DNA of 46,449 nucleotides from Chitinophagales bacterium (GCA_016787295.1 JAEUUX010000120.1:1-46449); one strand, 5' to 3'. Counted from the first letter of the stretch, positions 8,555-17,697 are shown. The notes: a model not told the origin generated them from the letters alone. Numbers and translations are program-made.

Positions 8555-8584
8555 TCATAACTTCCTGATAATCAGTGCTTTATA
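8555..8584 (+). repeat. 30-bp dyad motif, copy 1
   Basis: TCATAACTTCCTGATAATCA followed by GTGCTTTATA. It carries the palindrome CTGAT-A-ATCAG. It is 27/30 identical to the copy at 45964-45993. It sits just after a terminator, in an AT-rich gap. Confidence 0.6.
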
Positions 8585-8703
8585 GATTATTAATAAAAAA
8601 ATTTAATAAAAAACTGTGTTTAAATGACCCATTAATTCGAAACTTTCGTATAAAATGTGTATCATTGTCACACTTTCTCTTACCATATAAATAGTACACA
8701 CTC

Positions 8704-9273
8704 ATGAAAACAGCTTTTTTTACCTTATGTGTTTTTCTGACCTTGCACAACTTTGCGCATGGAAGTTGTAATTATCAGGTCAAATTTGATTATTCCGTTC
8801 AGGGATTACAAGTTAGTTTTAACAACCAAAGTCAAGTAGGCAATGCCAAATACTCTTGGAGCTTTGGAGACGGACAAGTTGCTACAAATGCTTCCCCTAA
8901 GCATACATTTGCAAAAGCCGGCAATTACGAAATTTCTCTTACTGTCATCAGCGAAGAAGGTTGTCAAGTAACCGAAAAAAGTAAAGTCTTTGTTTTTGAT
9001 GCCCAATCTGTAGCTGTGATTACAAATGTCCAAAACTCTCCTGAACCTTTTGCGACAACCACTACTGTTTCTTTCAGCTTGGCGCAAGAAAGTACCGTTA
9101 CTGCTACCTTATATGATATAAGTGGCAAAACGGTGGGTATTGTTGCTAAAGAACAAATGCAAGCCGGAAAAAATAGTTTTGTGCTTAATCGCAATAACAT
9201 AGTGGCGGGCATGTATGTTTTGGAATTGGTAACGAATCAACACGTAGTTAGTCACAAACTAACCATACAATAG
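8704..9273 (+). CDS. Small secreted PKD-domain protein with T9SS type A sorting domain
   Basis: 189 residues. Signal peptide MKTAFFTLCVFLTLHNFAHG is followed by one PKD domain (about 25-98) with the family signature YSWSFGDGQ...PKHTFAKAGNYEISLTV. A T9SS sorting domain (about 115-189) reads VSFSLAQESTVTATLYDISG, GKNSFVLN, NIVAGMYVLEL, KLTI. PKD domains are extracellular beta-sandwiches that bind carbohydrate or protein. With only one PKD and no enzyme domain this is a minimal T9SS cargo, perhaps an adhesin or surface component. Monocistronic, with terminators on both sides. Confidence 0.88.
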   Translation: MKTAFFTLCVFLTLHNFAHGSCNYQVKFDYSVQGLQVSFNNQSQVGNAKYSWSFGDGQVATNASPKHTFAKAGNYEISLTVISEEGCQVTEKSKVFVFDAQSVAVITNVQNSPEPFATTTTVSFSLAQESTVTATLYDISGKTVGIVAKEQMQAGKNSFVLNRNNIVAGMYVLELVTNQHVVSHKLTIQ

Positions 9274-9357
9274 CAAATTTAGTGCCAATTTTTTTTGTTG
9301 CTTTATTTTCTCGATGTTTCTCTTTTCTCAATCTACTTTCTTAGTCCCACAATAACA

Positions 9358-9405
9358 GCAATGGTCTGTATGACACTATGTCACTACAGACCATTGCCGT
9401 TTTTT
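9358..9405 (+). terminator. Long-stem terminator between convergent genes
   Basis: GCAATGGTCTGTATGACA pairs with TGTCACTACAGACCATTGC (18 pairs, one bulged base) around a 3-nt loop, followed by T6. It serves the PKD gene and lies 20 nt from the convergent metallophosphoesterase stop. Confidence 0.85.
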
Positions 9406-9424
9406 GTATACATCAATGTAGCAA

Positions 9425-10759
9425 TTAACACTCATATTCCTTCAAATCAATATTGACTACATCGCCGCTATTGTCCAATTCAATATGCACATAAGTAGGT
9501 TTGAAAATAGCATATTGTGCCACTTGATTAATCAATAAATCGTTCATAAACTTTTCGAGCAATTGCATGGCAGTGCTATAGTCTGTTTCGTTGAGGATAT
9601 TGATTGGGATTTGCATAAGGTCTGCCCAAGTACCAGCATTGAAATAACGCGCACCATTGGACAATTCCACATTGCGAGCGAAATGTGTATGTCCAAAGAT
9701 AATGTATTTGAAACCTTGTTCCGACAATCGTTGTGCGGCTTCTAAGTATTCCTTCAAACTTTCTTGTGCAGGATTAAAACTTTGGTCGTTTTGCAAAACA
9801 GACAAGGCTTTATGAAGGGCAGGTAAACGTTTTTCTAAGCGCGAATTGTCTTTTCGGAGTAACAAATCTACAAAACCTGTAACCACTTCCCAAGTACCCC
9901 TCTCGGAAGTTTCGCGGGTAGTAGTTGGCACTTCGGCGTATTCTTTGAAACCCTCCACCTCATCGCCCAACACTTTGTAAAGTTCTTCATCTAAAACTTG
10001 GTCTTCGCTGCGTTCTTCTGTTCCTCTAAAATTGGTATAGATGCTCAAGATGGTGGAAATTTTGTTTTTTGAGCTGGGCTCCAATGCCAACAAAATCGGC
10101 AAAACGGCTTGGGTTTCGGGTTTTAAAAGGTCTATAAAACGGTATTTTTCTTTGACAGGATTGATGACCATTTCTACCATACGACTACCTTTCGGCGGGC
10201 GAAAATCGCTTATTTTTTCACCGCGAGCCTGCTGTGCCATCAATTTGTGCAAAGCACCATAATCTACCCAATTCCACTCATCATAGCGATTGCCGTGTTC
10301 TATCAACACAGCACCATTACCCACAATATAAGGAGTATCGGTCAAGATGAAATTAAAATTTTTGCGTTCAGCTTTCAGCACTTGACGCAAATAAGCCTGC
10401 ACTTCGGGTAGTGCCAACTCTATGTCATGGTTGCCCAACAAAATGGTCAATTGATGTCCGGTTGCCAAAAACAACTGCAACGAGTCGAAAAATTGGAACT
10501 CCCGCTCCACAATATTTTTCAATTTTTGCACAGCCATTTTAGGGTCAATGGTAAAAGCGGCAAAGTCGCGCTCTGCCAAAAAATCGACCATATCACCATT
10601 GATGACCAACTCGATAAATGCTTTTTTTCGGTCACAAAGTCTATAAATAAAATCAGACAGAACATCGGTATGGGTGCATATCCGAAAACCGCGGTCGGAG
10701 TTGTCGGCAGTAGCAGCACCGCCAATATGTAAATCAGAGATAACAAAAATTTCTTTCAT
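9425..10759 (-). CDS. Calcineurin-like metallophosphoesterase
   Basis: 444 residues. All metallophosphoesterase motifs are visible: ISDLHIGG (D9, H11), INGDMVDFLAE, LLGNHDIEL, and in the C-terminal third IIFGHTHFAR, with a further His in IEHGN. These residues bind a dinuclear metal centre. The family includes UDP-diacylglucosamine pyrophosphohydrolases and nucleases, but at 444 residues with a helical insert (about 200-330) this protein is longer than LpxH, so no specific substrate is assigned. It lies 26 nt beyond the end of the type IIG-like gene on the same strand, which suggests cotranscription. That neighbour handles DNA, so a nucleic-acid substrate is possible. Confidence 0.85.
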   Translation of the reverse strand: MKEIFVISDLHIGGAATADNSDRGFRICTHTDVLSDFIYRLCDRKKAFIELVINGDMVDFLAERDFAAFTIDPKMAVQKLKNIVEREFQFFDSLQLFLATGHQLTILLGNHDIELALPEVQAYLRQVLKAERKNFNFILTDTPYIVGNGAVLIEHGNRYDEWNWVDYGALHKLMAQQARGEKISDFRPPKGSRMVEMVINPVKEKYRFIDLLKPETQAVLPILLALEPSSKNKISTILSIYTNFRGTEERSEDQVLDEELYKVLGDEVEGFKEYAEVPTTTRETSERGTWEVVTGFVDLLLRKDNSRLEKRLPALHKALSVLQNDQSFNPAQESLKEYLEAAQRLSEQGFKYIIFGHTHFARNVELSNGARYFNAGTWADLMQIPINILNETDYSTAMQLLEKFMNDLLINQVAQYAIFKPTYVHIELDNSGDVVNIDLKEYEC

Positions 10760-10785
10760 AAAGTTTGGCTAAGTTAATTTGGAAA

Positions 10786-13185
10786 TTAGTTTTTCAAAAA
10801 ACCATGTTCATATATCTTTGGTTCAATGGCTTTCGCCAGATTTTTCAAGGCTTCGCGCAGTGCTTCTATCAATGTCAAGTAGTGGGCATCATTACTTTTG
10901 TTGTTCATTTTGCCTTGCGGATTGAACCCCTGAAAATAAGCGCGTATGTCATATAACGAAGCATTTACGTCGCAATTGTCCTGAGCGTGATAGTACTGCC
11001 ACAATTTGCGTCCCGCCTCAAAAACAACTTTTGCAGTCTCCGAAAACATTAAAGCCGTAGGTGGAGGGCTTATTTTTCTGCTGCCAAACAGTTCGTCCAA
11101 AGCATCTTGTTTGAATTTTCCCCGCATGAAATCGGTCATAAAGTTGCTATCAAAATTGTCGCGCGCGTCTACTTCTGCTTCGGTAAAAGGAATCCAATGG
11201 TTAACGCCCAATTTTGCTTGTATATTGTTGTTAAACAAGGTATAAGCAAAACAATCAGTTTGAAAAAGATGGTCATTTGCCCAGCTTTCGTTCGGATATA
11301 AAAATTGGTCGCGGTCATTGAGCCAATTAGCATCGATGACTTTTCGAACAGCGAAACAAGTGGTAGCTACCAATAAATTTTGAGCATAAATGGCAATGCC
11401 ACGCGGTACGGCAATTTGTTCTTTTTTGTTCAAAATACAAATACCTTGTTGTGCCTGAAAATCGTTGCGCGTAACTCCTTCTAACCAACCCAAATATTGC
11501 CCATGAGTTGTTTTGAACGAGGTAATCCATTTGCTAAAATATAGCGAATCGGCATAGGAATAAATGTTGTGTTTTCCCAATTTAATGCCGTTTCGGTCAT
11601 ACACATCTGCTTGAATTTGTTCAAAAGATTGTTTAATAGCCGTGTCCCAAATCTTAAAACCTATCGGAAAACGACCTTTTACATTATCAAAAGTATTGGC
11701 AGGAACAACAAAACAGCAAGCTAATTTTGCCAAAAAATGCTGGCGAAACGTCTGAAAATTAGCCCCTGACAAAGTTTTTAGCTTCGAAAATTCTGCTATT
11801 TTACAACCTTGTATTTCGTTGTATATTCGTATCAAAAATTGCGCAAATAATTCCCGATTGGCTACTTCTAATTGTGTAGCATATTTGTCATGTATGGCAG
11901 TCAAATTCACACCCACTTTGTTGCCTGCAATTTCTGCATACGGCGGATTGATGTAAATAATCAGCTTTTTTCGTTTTTCGGGATTATTGATGATTTGCTG
12001 CAAAGAATGAGGTAGTTTTCCAAAAACGTCGTTCAAAAAGTCGAACTGAAAAACATGTTCTTCGAGCAAATTGGCACCGTTTTTAATGCGGTCTTTTATC
12101 ACATCAACGTCTTGTTTGTCCAATGTTGATGCCCAGATGCGGTATTTATTGGTCAAACCGGTTAATAAATTACCCGTGCCTGCTGCACAATCCCACACAT
12201 AGTACTCGTCCTGCCAATCTTCGCCAAACAAATCAGCTATGTATTGTTGTGACAATTCAACCCATCTTTGGGGTGTAAAAAAACTTCCTTTTCGCTCGCG
12301 CACATCTTGCGGCACCAACAAATCGCGCCGTTCCACAATATAATCCCAGTATTCTTCTTTCGGTGGACGCTCATACTTGTTCCAAAAGGCTTGGTGTGCT
12401 TTTTGGCGGTCGTTAAAAGTGGCGGTTTTGGTGACGAACAAACCCATTTCGTCCAACTTTCTATCTATTTCATAACGGTCACTTTTGAGCAAAATGTATA
12501 GTTTTTCTTTCAGCGTTTCATTGTCGCGCGACAAAAGGTCTGCCAAATAAAAATCGCCATCTATAACACCATTTTTTTGGGCTACCTCCCAATTTATCAA
12601 AATAGTCGGTTTTACTGCTGCTAACCATTTGCTATAGATAACTGTAAAATTGTTTTTGTCTATTTTGATTTTGCTGGTTGTGGCTTTATCTTCCACAAAA
12701 TTGCTTTGGATAAAAGCTCGCAATTCGTCGTCATCACGCCCAAAAGCGAACAGCATAGATTGGTTTTCGATGATGTGCTTCACTTTTTCATACACCTGCT
12801 TAAATTCTTTGGAATCATAATTCGAAGGCGTTACTTTCCAATTGAAATCGTTTTGGTAAAAAATATTTTGCACATCATTGTAGGGAACAAACGCAATTTT
12901 TTCGGCATCAAAAGCACCCAAAAAGGCAGGAGGCAGGTGTGTGTCAAAGGTGCGAGCCTTGCCAATGGTCAGAATCAACTGCACAAAAGACTCATAAATA
13001 TCCGCTTTGTTGCCTTGTTTGGCTTCTGCCCACAAAAGTGACTGTGTGTCAAACAAATGCTCCTTGAGCAACAAAGTGACACAAAAATCTATGTTGCCGA
13101 TGATTTTTGTGCAATCGAAAGCCCCAAAATAATCTTGAGCAACTTTATTTTTTAGTTCTTCTTCTCTGACGTTTGAGTAGAACAT
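10786..13185 (-). CDS. Type IIG-like restriction/N6-adenine methyltransferase fusion
   Basis: 799 residues from the ATG at 13185; an upstream in-frame codon at 13266 would overlap the preceding gene. An N-terminal segment (about 1-170) holds a D...AEAK pattern (E54, K56, in LLWAEAKQGNK), consistent with a PD-(D/E)xK nuclease. A helical linker follows. The methyltransferase has GSFFTPQRW (about 301), SAM-binding motif I VWDCAAGTGNLL (about 330-341) and catalytic NPPY (about 413-416), the signature of gamma-class N6-adenine methyltransferases. The remaining roughly 350 residues would contain the target-recognition domain. Single-chain enzymes of this kind both cut and modify DNA (Eco57I/MmeI type). 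No separate specificity subunit is nearby. The recognition site cannot be read from sequence. Confidence 0.82.
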   Translation of the reverse strand: MFYSNVREEELKNKVAQDYFGAFDCTKIIGNIDFCVTLLLKEHLFDTQSLLWAEAKQGNKADIYESFVQLILTIGKARTFDTHLPPAFLGAFDAEKIAFVPYNDVQNIFYQNDFNWKVTPSNYDSKEFKQVYEKVKHIIENQSMLFAFGRDDDELRAFIQSNFVEDKATTSKIKIDKNNFTVIYSKWLAAVKPTILINWEVAQKNGVIDGDFYLADLLSRDNETLKEKLYILLKSDRYEIDRKLDEMGLFVTKTATFNDRQKAHQAFWNKYERPPKEEYWDYIVERRDLLVPQDVRERKGSFFTPQRWVELSQQYIADLFGEDWQDEYYVWDCAAGTGNLLTGLTNKYRIWASTLDKQDVDVIKDRIKNGANLLEEHVFQFDFLNDVFGKLPHSLQQIINNPEKRKKLIIYINPPYAEIAGNKVGVNLTAIHDKYATQLEVANRELFAQFLIRIYNEIQGCKIAEFSKLKTLSGANFQTFRQHFLAKLACCFVVPANTFDNVKGRFPIGFKIWDTAIKQSFEQIQADVYDRNGIKLGKHNIYSYADSLYFSKWITSFKTTHGQYLGWLEGVTRNDFQAQQGICILNKKEQIAVPRGIAIYAQNLLVATTCFAVRKVIDANWLNDRDQFLYPNESWANDHLFQTDCFAYTLFNNNIQAKLGVNHWIPFTEAEVDARDNFDSNFMTDFMRGKFKQDALDELFGSRKISPPPTALMFSETAKVVFEAGRKLWQYYHAQDNCDVNASLYDIRAYFQGFNPQGKMNNKSNDAHYLTLIEALREALKNLAKAIEPKIYEHGFLKN

Positions 13186-13241
13186 ATATCGATATATTTT
13201 TTCGGAAAAAAAAGAAAGAAAATAACAAACCTCAACAGGCC

Positions 13242-14378
13242 TTAATCCTTCCAACCAATTTCGCATACTACGGGCGAATGGTCGGAGCGATTTTTGTTGC
13301 TGGCAATAATGTCAAAATTGTAGACCACAAACGAGGTGTCTACCAATACATAATCTATCCGAAACGGTGGTAGTGGTCCGATGCTATAGGTGCCACCAAA
13401 ACCAATGCCGTCAGACAAGAAACCGTCTTGCAGCGGATGCGAAATTTTGCGATAACTATAGGAAACGGGTGTATCGTTGAAATCGCCACAAACCACTACT
13501 GAATAGGGCGAGTGAGCGATACTGTCGGCGATGATTTGGGCTTGTTCGCTGCGTTTTTCGTAAGCCGTTCTCAATTTTTCCACAATGCTACTGATAGAGC
13601 GCCAGTGTTCTGAGGTTTCTTTTTGTTCTATATTTTCACCAATTTTCTTGACATATTTCAGGTCGTCGGGCGCTAAATGGGTAGATTGTAAATGCACATT
13701 GAACAAACGCATCGGGCGTTCATGCACCGACACATCAACTTGAAAAGCTCCGTTGTATTTCGAATTATTGAATTTGATTTTGTGGGCATTATACAAGGGA
13801 TAGCGCGAAAAAACCGCCAATCCCCAATGATCTTTTTCGCGCAAGGTGAGTGTTTTTTCGAGGTGAAAATAAGGATAGTTTAATTTGTTTTGCAACTCCG
13901 AAATGTTGTTAAACACCGAATCGTCTTGTGTATAAAAATCTTGGAAACAAATAATATCAGGATTTTCTCCTCGAATCAATTCGAGCATTTTGTTGCGCGA
14001 TTCTTCATTTTTGTTCCAATTATAAAGGTCAAAATTATTGACATTATAGGACATGATTTTGGTGCGCAAACTATCAGCAGTTTGCGCATTTTTGTTGCCC
14101 CAGCTATTGAGCCGAAAAGCGAAGGTGTTTTGCAACAGCGGCGCACCCAACACAATAACGCCTAACGAAAGCAATATGTACCAACTGCGTCTATAGAGCC
14201 AAAAAGCCACAAAACCTACATTGACCAACAACAAAAAATTATAGGTCAGTCCCGACAATGCAGGCAACCAAAAAAATTGCGGGTTAATATAAGGCGCACT
14301 ATAGGTCAATAACAATAGCAGTGCCACTGCTACATTGACGCGATAAACGATATTTTTGAAAAAACCACGGATAGACAC
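13242..14378 (-). CDS. Membrane-anchored endonuclease/exonuclease/phosphatase family protein
   Basis: 378 residues, GTG start at 14378. Two or three hydrophobic segments occupy residues 15-85 (VAVALLLLLTYSAPYI, FLLLVNVGFVAFWLY, ILLSLGVIVLGAPLL). They are followed by an EEP domain: KIMSYNVNNFDLYNW, PDIICFQDFY, VVCGDFNDTPVSYSYR and the terminal RSDHSPVVCEI. The Asn, Glu/Gln, GDFN and SDH motifs form the Mg-dependent phosphodiesterase site shared by DNase I, AP endonucleases and sphingomyelinases. The usual Glu of the second motif appears as CFQDF. Membrane-anchored EEP proteins are frequent in Bacteroidota and their substrate is unknown. A TACCTTTG box lies 65 nt upstream at 14443-14450. Confidence 0.87.
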   Translation of the reverse strand: MSIRGFFKNIVYRVNVAVALLLLLTYSAPYINPQFFWLPALSGLTYNFLLLVNVGFVAFWLYRRSWYILLSLGVIVLGAPLLQNTFAFRLNSWGNKNAQTADSLRTKIMSYNVNNFDLYNWNKNEESRNKMLELIRGENPDIICFQDFYTQDDSVFNNISELQNKLNYPYFHLEKTLTLREKDHWGLAVFSRYPLYNAHKIKFNNSKYNGAFQVDVSVHERPMRLFNVHLQSTHLAPDDLKYVKKIGENIEQKETSEHWRSISSIVEKLRTAYEKRSEQAQIIADSIAHSPYSVVVCGDFNDTPVSYSYRKISHPLQDGFLSDGIGFGGTYSIGPLPPFRIDYVLVDTSFVVYNFDIIASNKNRSDHSPVVCEIGWKD

Positions 14379-14442
14379 GATAAAATTGGCAAATTAAAGA
14401 TGATATAAAAAAACTTAGCCGACAATTTTTATCAATACAAGG

Positions 14443-14450
14443 CAAAGGTA
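14443..14450 (-). promoter_or_regulatory. Candidate -7 box upstream of the EEP-family gene
   Basis: TACCTTTG on the minus strand fits TAnnTTTG. The closest TTG upstream gives a spacing of 14 nt, shorter than normal. Confidence 0.45.
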
Positions 14451-14521
14451 GCACTTTTATTGGACAATTTGAAAACTTTAGCGAACTTTGCCCAAAAATT
14501 TAACACAACGACCCATCGCTG

Positions 14522-15493
14522 ATGAAAAATATCTTGATTACAGGTGGTGCAGGCTTTATTGGTAGCCATTTGGTGGAGTATTTGCTCGCCAATACCCCCT
14601 ACCAAATCACGATTATCGACAACTTTGAGCCTTTTTATGACCCAATGGTCAAACGTGCCAATATCGAAAAAGCACTGCAAAACTCCCGCACACGACTTAT
14701 TGAGGGAGATATTAATGATAACGATTTTTTGCAAAACCAACTGGCTGCACACTACGATTGCATAGTGCATTTGGCAGCTAAAGCGGGTGTGCGACCCAGC
14801 ATACAACAAGCCCGTCAATACTATACCACTAATGTTTCGGGTACGCAAAATTTGTTGGAATGGGCTGCTCAACACCACACACCACAATTTGTTTTTGCCT
14901 CATCGAGCAGTGTTTATGGCACTAATCCCAATGTGCCTTGGCGCGAATCGGACGCGCTACTGCTCCCTATTAGCCCATATGCTTCCACCAAAATTTCCGC
15001 CGAATTGCTGGGGCATGTTTATTCGCACCTCTACAATATCCGCTTTTTAGCACTGCGATTTTTTACAGTATATGGTCCCCGTCAACGTCCCGATTTGGCG
15101 ATTCACAAATTTGTTAAACACATCAACAACAACAAACCTATTCCGTTTTATGGCAACGGTAATACGCGGCGCGACTATACTTTTGTGGCAGACATTGTAC
15201 AAGCTATTGTGGCGGCAATTCACTATGACCAATCGCCCTACGAAATTATTAACATCGGCAATCACCATACCGTTTCGCTGTCCGAGTTGGTGGAAACGAT
15301 AGAGGAATTGCTCGACAAAAAAGCCGAACTACAACGCCTGCCCGAACAGACAGGTGACGTGCCGCAAACTTTTGCCGACATATTTAAAGCACAACACCTC
15401 CTTAATTATCACCCACAAACGCCTTTGCGCGAAGGTATTGCACAATTTATTGCTTGGTATGCGCAGCAATATCCCACTTTGGTGGAAGTGTAA
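14522..15493 (+). CDS. NAD-dependent epimerase/dehydratase (nucleotide-sugar, extended SDR)
   Basis: 323 residues. Rossmann motif ITGGAGFIGSHL (6-17), D at the end of beta-2 (IIDNF), catalytic SSSSVYG (127-133), and YASTK with Y153 and K157, followed by RFFTVYGPRQRPD. This is the extended short-chain dehydrogenase family and most resembles UDP-glucuronate 4-epimerases and UDP-glucose/galactose epimerases (FYDPMVKRANIE, RRDYTFVADIV, YEIINIGN). It would provide activated sugars for surface polysaccharide. It is separated from the next gene by only 48 nt, without a terminator, so the two may be cotranscribed. Exact substrate not assigned. Confidence 0.88.
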   Translation: MKNILITGGAGFIGSHLVEYLLANTPYQITIIDNFEPFYDPMVKRANIEKALQNSRTRLIEGDINDNDFLQNQLAAHYDCIVHLAAKAGVRPSIQQARQYYTTNVSGTQNLLEWAAQHHTPQFVFASSSSVYGTNPNVPWRESDALLLPISPYASTKISAELLGHVYSHLYNIRFLALRFFTVYGPRQRPDLAIHKFVKHINNNKPIPFYGNGNTRRDYTFVADIVQAIVAAIHYDQSPYEIINIGNHHTVSLSELVETIEELLDKKAELQRLPEQTGDVPQTFADIFKAQHLLNYHPQTPLREGIAQFIAWYAQQYPTLVEV

Positions 15494-15541
15494 GTTTGGG
15501 AGTCATCATCACCATCACCAAATTTTTATTCCTTAAAAAAT

Positions 15542-16333
15542 ATGGAACATCTACGCCTTTGTCTCCTACAGCACGATATAGCTTGGGAACAAATCGACCT
15601 CAATCTCCAACAATATGATGCCTATCTGCAACAAATTGACGAGCCGACCGATATAGTTATTTTGCCCGAAATGTTTACAACGGCTTTCACCATGCAAGCT
15701 GCGCCTTTTGCCGAAACGATGGGCGGAAAAACAACAAAATGGCTGCAACAGTGGGCAAAACGTTTAGATGCGGCGATGGTGGGCAGTTTAATTATGCAAA
15801 ACGAAGCAGGACAATATGTCAATCGGCTATTGTGGGTCATGCCCGACGGCGCCGTTTTGTACTACGACAAACGCCATTTGTTTCGAATGGGGCAGGAAAA
15901 CGAAGTCTATACAGCAGGAAAAACCGACAAACTATTGATTAATTTCAGAGGTTGGGTTATTTGTCCTTTGGTGTGCTACGATTTGCGTTTTCCTGTTTGG
16001 GCGCGAAACCGTTTTGACCAACAAGCATACGATGTGTTGTTGTATGTTGCCAACTGGCCCCAAATCCGACAACATCCTTGGCGAACTTTATTGCAGGCAC
16101 GCGCTATCGAAAATTTATGTTATTGTGTAGGAGTTAATCGCTGCGGCACCGATGACAACGGTCTATACCATAGTGGCAATAGCCTTATTAGCGATTTTCA
16201 GGGAAAAATACTGATAGAACAAGTCGATAAAGCTGCTTTGCTCACCTATAAACTTTCAAAAACAACATTAGAACAATATAGAACAGCTTTTCCTGCTTGG
16301 AAAGATGCAGATGTGTTTAGTATTGAGGATTAA
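15542..16333 (+). CDS. Carbon-nitrogen hydrolase, omega-amidase/YafV-like
   Basis: 263 residues, typical for the nitrilase superfamily. The Glu-Lys-Cys triad is present: E43 in ILPEMFTTAF, K110 in YYDKRHLF, and C145 in CPLVCYDLRFPVW. The second conserved Glu is in ARAIENLCYCVGVNR. The MPDG...YDKRHLFRMGQE signature places it with omega-amidases (Nit2/YafV), which hydrolyse alpha-ketoglutaramate or alpha-ketosuccinamate in methionine-salvage-linked transamination. Cytoplasmic, no leader. The 41-bp tandem array begins a few nucleotides beyond its stop. Confidence 0.92.
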   Translation: MEHLRLCLLQHDIAWEQIDLNLQQYDAYLQQIDEPTDIVILPEMFTTAFTMQAAPFAETMGGKTTKWLQQWAKRLDAAMVGSLIMQNEAGQYVNRLLWVMPDGAVLYYDKRHLFRMGQENEVYTAGKTDKLLINFRGWVICPLVCYDLRFPVWARNRFDQQAYDVLLYVANWPQIRQHPWRTLLQARAIENLCYCVGVNRCGTDDNGLYHSGNSLISDFQGKILIEQVDKAALLTYKLSKTTLEQYRTAFPAWKDADVFSIED

Positions 16334-16347
16334 TACTTAATTTCTCC

Positions 16348-16849
16348 CAAAAACATTTGATTTTTGGCGGAAAACATTTGCTTTTTGAAAAAAACGCTTG
16401 ATTTTGGACAGAAAACATTTGCTTTTTGAAAAAAACGCTTGATTTTGGACAGAAAACATTTGCTTTTTGAAAAAAACGCTTGATTTTGGACGGAAAACAT
16501 TTGATTTTTCAAAAAAACGCTTGATTTTGGACGGAAAACATTTGCTTTTTGAAAAAAACGCTTGATTTTGGATGGAAAACATTTGATTTTTCAAAAAAAC
16601 GCTTGATTTTGGACGGAAAACATTTGCTTTTTGAAAAAAACGCTTGATTTTGGATGGAAAACATTTGCTTTTTGAAAAAAACGTTTGATTTTGGATAGAA
16701 AACATTTGATTTTTGAAAAAAACGCTTGATTTTGGGAAAAAAACATTTGCTTTTTGAAAAAAACGCTTGATTTTGGACGAAAAACATTTGCTTTTTGAAA
16801 AAAACGCTTGATTTTGGACGGAAAACATTTGATTTTTCAAAAAAAACAC
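16348..16849. repeat. 41-bp tandem repeat array, about 12 copies
   Basis: The CGCTTG landmark recurs at 16395, 16436, 16477, 16518, 16559, 16600, 16641, 16682 (as CGTTTG), 16723, 16764 and 16805, an exact 41-bp period. Each unit has two related halves, AAAACATTTGcTTTTTG and AAAACGCTTGATTTTGG. Variation is mostly c/a and g/c switches (TTTGCTTTTTG vs TTTGATTTTTC). The period is not a multiple of three, and several minus-strand frames are open merely because the unit lacks stops. I regard it as non-coding. The final unit merges into the promoter of the Fn3 gene. Confidence 0.9.
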
Positions 16850-16858
16850 TTACCTTTG
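16828..16858 (+). promoter_or_regulatory. Promoter of the Fn3 gene, formed from the last repeat unit
   Basis: TTTG at 16828-16831, a 19-nt spacer, and TACCTTTG at 16851-16858, exactly the Bacteroidota TTTG-N17-23-TAnnTTTG consensus. The -33 box lies in the last CATTTGATTTTTC of the array. The ATG follows about 60 nt downstream. Confidence 0.75.
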
Positions 16859-16918
16859 TTCTCCAAACGAATACATAAGCATTTAGTACAAAACTATTTC
16901 TTAATAAAATTTCATGGT

Positions 16919-17575
16919 ATGGCAAAAATAATTATCATCACCAATGTCACACGTTTATCCGATTTAGAAATACTACAACGCTCCAAAGTAATGATAGGTG
17001 GTATGGATACACATAAAGACGAACTATCAAATATCCCTGTCAGCTCGGAAGAATTGCAAAAAAAAATAGATTTTGTTGAAGAAAATCAACATCGAGCGCA
17101 AACTCTTCGTGCAGAAGCAAACGAATTGGAGCAAAAAACCAAGCAGGAATTGTTTGACATAAGAATATCGCTCAAAGCCAATATTTCTTACGTAGAAAAA
17201 ATTGTTAACGAAACCCAAAACAAGTCCTTAGTGCCAGCTTTGGGTTTGAAAACGCGCGAAAAAAACAACTCTGTCCCACCTAATAGCGGTGTGCCTCAAG
17301 CTGTTAGCCTGCAAGAAATTCCTCACACACGCGGAACATTAAAATTAAAATTCAAGTCTGTCAAAGGTGCAAAAAGCTATGGAATTGTATGGGCATACGG
17401 CAATACTTCTCCTGAGTCTTTTTCTAAACAAACTGTAAAAATCATTACAAGTTCCCGCAACGCCATTTTGAGCGGACTTGAATCGGGTAAAACAATTTGG
17501 GTACGCATCAAATCCTACTGTGTTAACAATATCGAAAGCGATTGGAGTGATGTTGCGAGCCGTATTGTGCCATAA
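16919..17575 (+). CDS. Fibronectin type III domain protein
   Basis: 218 residues from the ATG at 16919; an open frame reaches back into the repeat array but is not credible. There is no signal peptide (MAKIIIITNVTRLSDLEILQ). Residues about 50-100 form a charged coiled coil (SEELQKKIDFVEENQHRAQT and following). Residues about 125-218 are an Fn3 domain: GTLKLKFKSVKGAKSYGIVW, SSRNAILSGLESGKTIWVRI, ESDWSD. Similar short coiled-coil plus Fn3 proteins are common uncharacterised products in Bacteroidota. It is immediately preceded by the 41-bp array and a clear promoter and is followed by scoB after 122 nt. Confidence 0.75.
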   Translation: MAKIIIITNVTRLSDLEILQRSKVMIGGMDTHKDELSNIPVSSEELQKKIDFVEENQHRAQTLRAEANELEQKTKQELFDIRISLKANISYVEKIVNETQNKSLVPALGLKTREKNNSVPPNSGVPQAVSLQEIPHTRGTLKLKFKSVKGAKSYGIVWAYGNTSPESFSKQTVKIITSSRNAILSGLESGKTIWVRIKSYCVNNIESDWSDVASRIVP

Positions 17576-17697
17576 TTTGGCGAATGAAATAACAATTTTG
17601 GCGGTTATTGTGCAAAACAACGTCTTTGCGAGTGCTTATCGTCGTTACAAATCTAATCCACGTCTCTCGGAAACTTCAAAAACAAAATATTAATTTT

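Noticed and set aside
15503-15521. CATCATCACCATCACC before the nitrilase (His-tag-like)
   Set aside because: It is intergenic and not in frame with either gene; a chance repeat of CAT/CAC.
16337-16849. Open minus-strand frames across the 41-bp array (MFFLKNQ-type repeats)
   Set aside because: The period is 41 bp, so each frame rotates; several frames are open because the unit has no stops. No start context or domain, so not annotated as protein.
16348-16849. CRISPR array
   Set aside because: The whole 41-bp unit repeats with no unique spacers and no cas genes.
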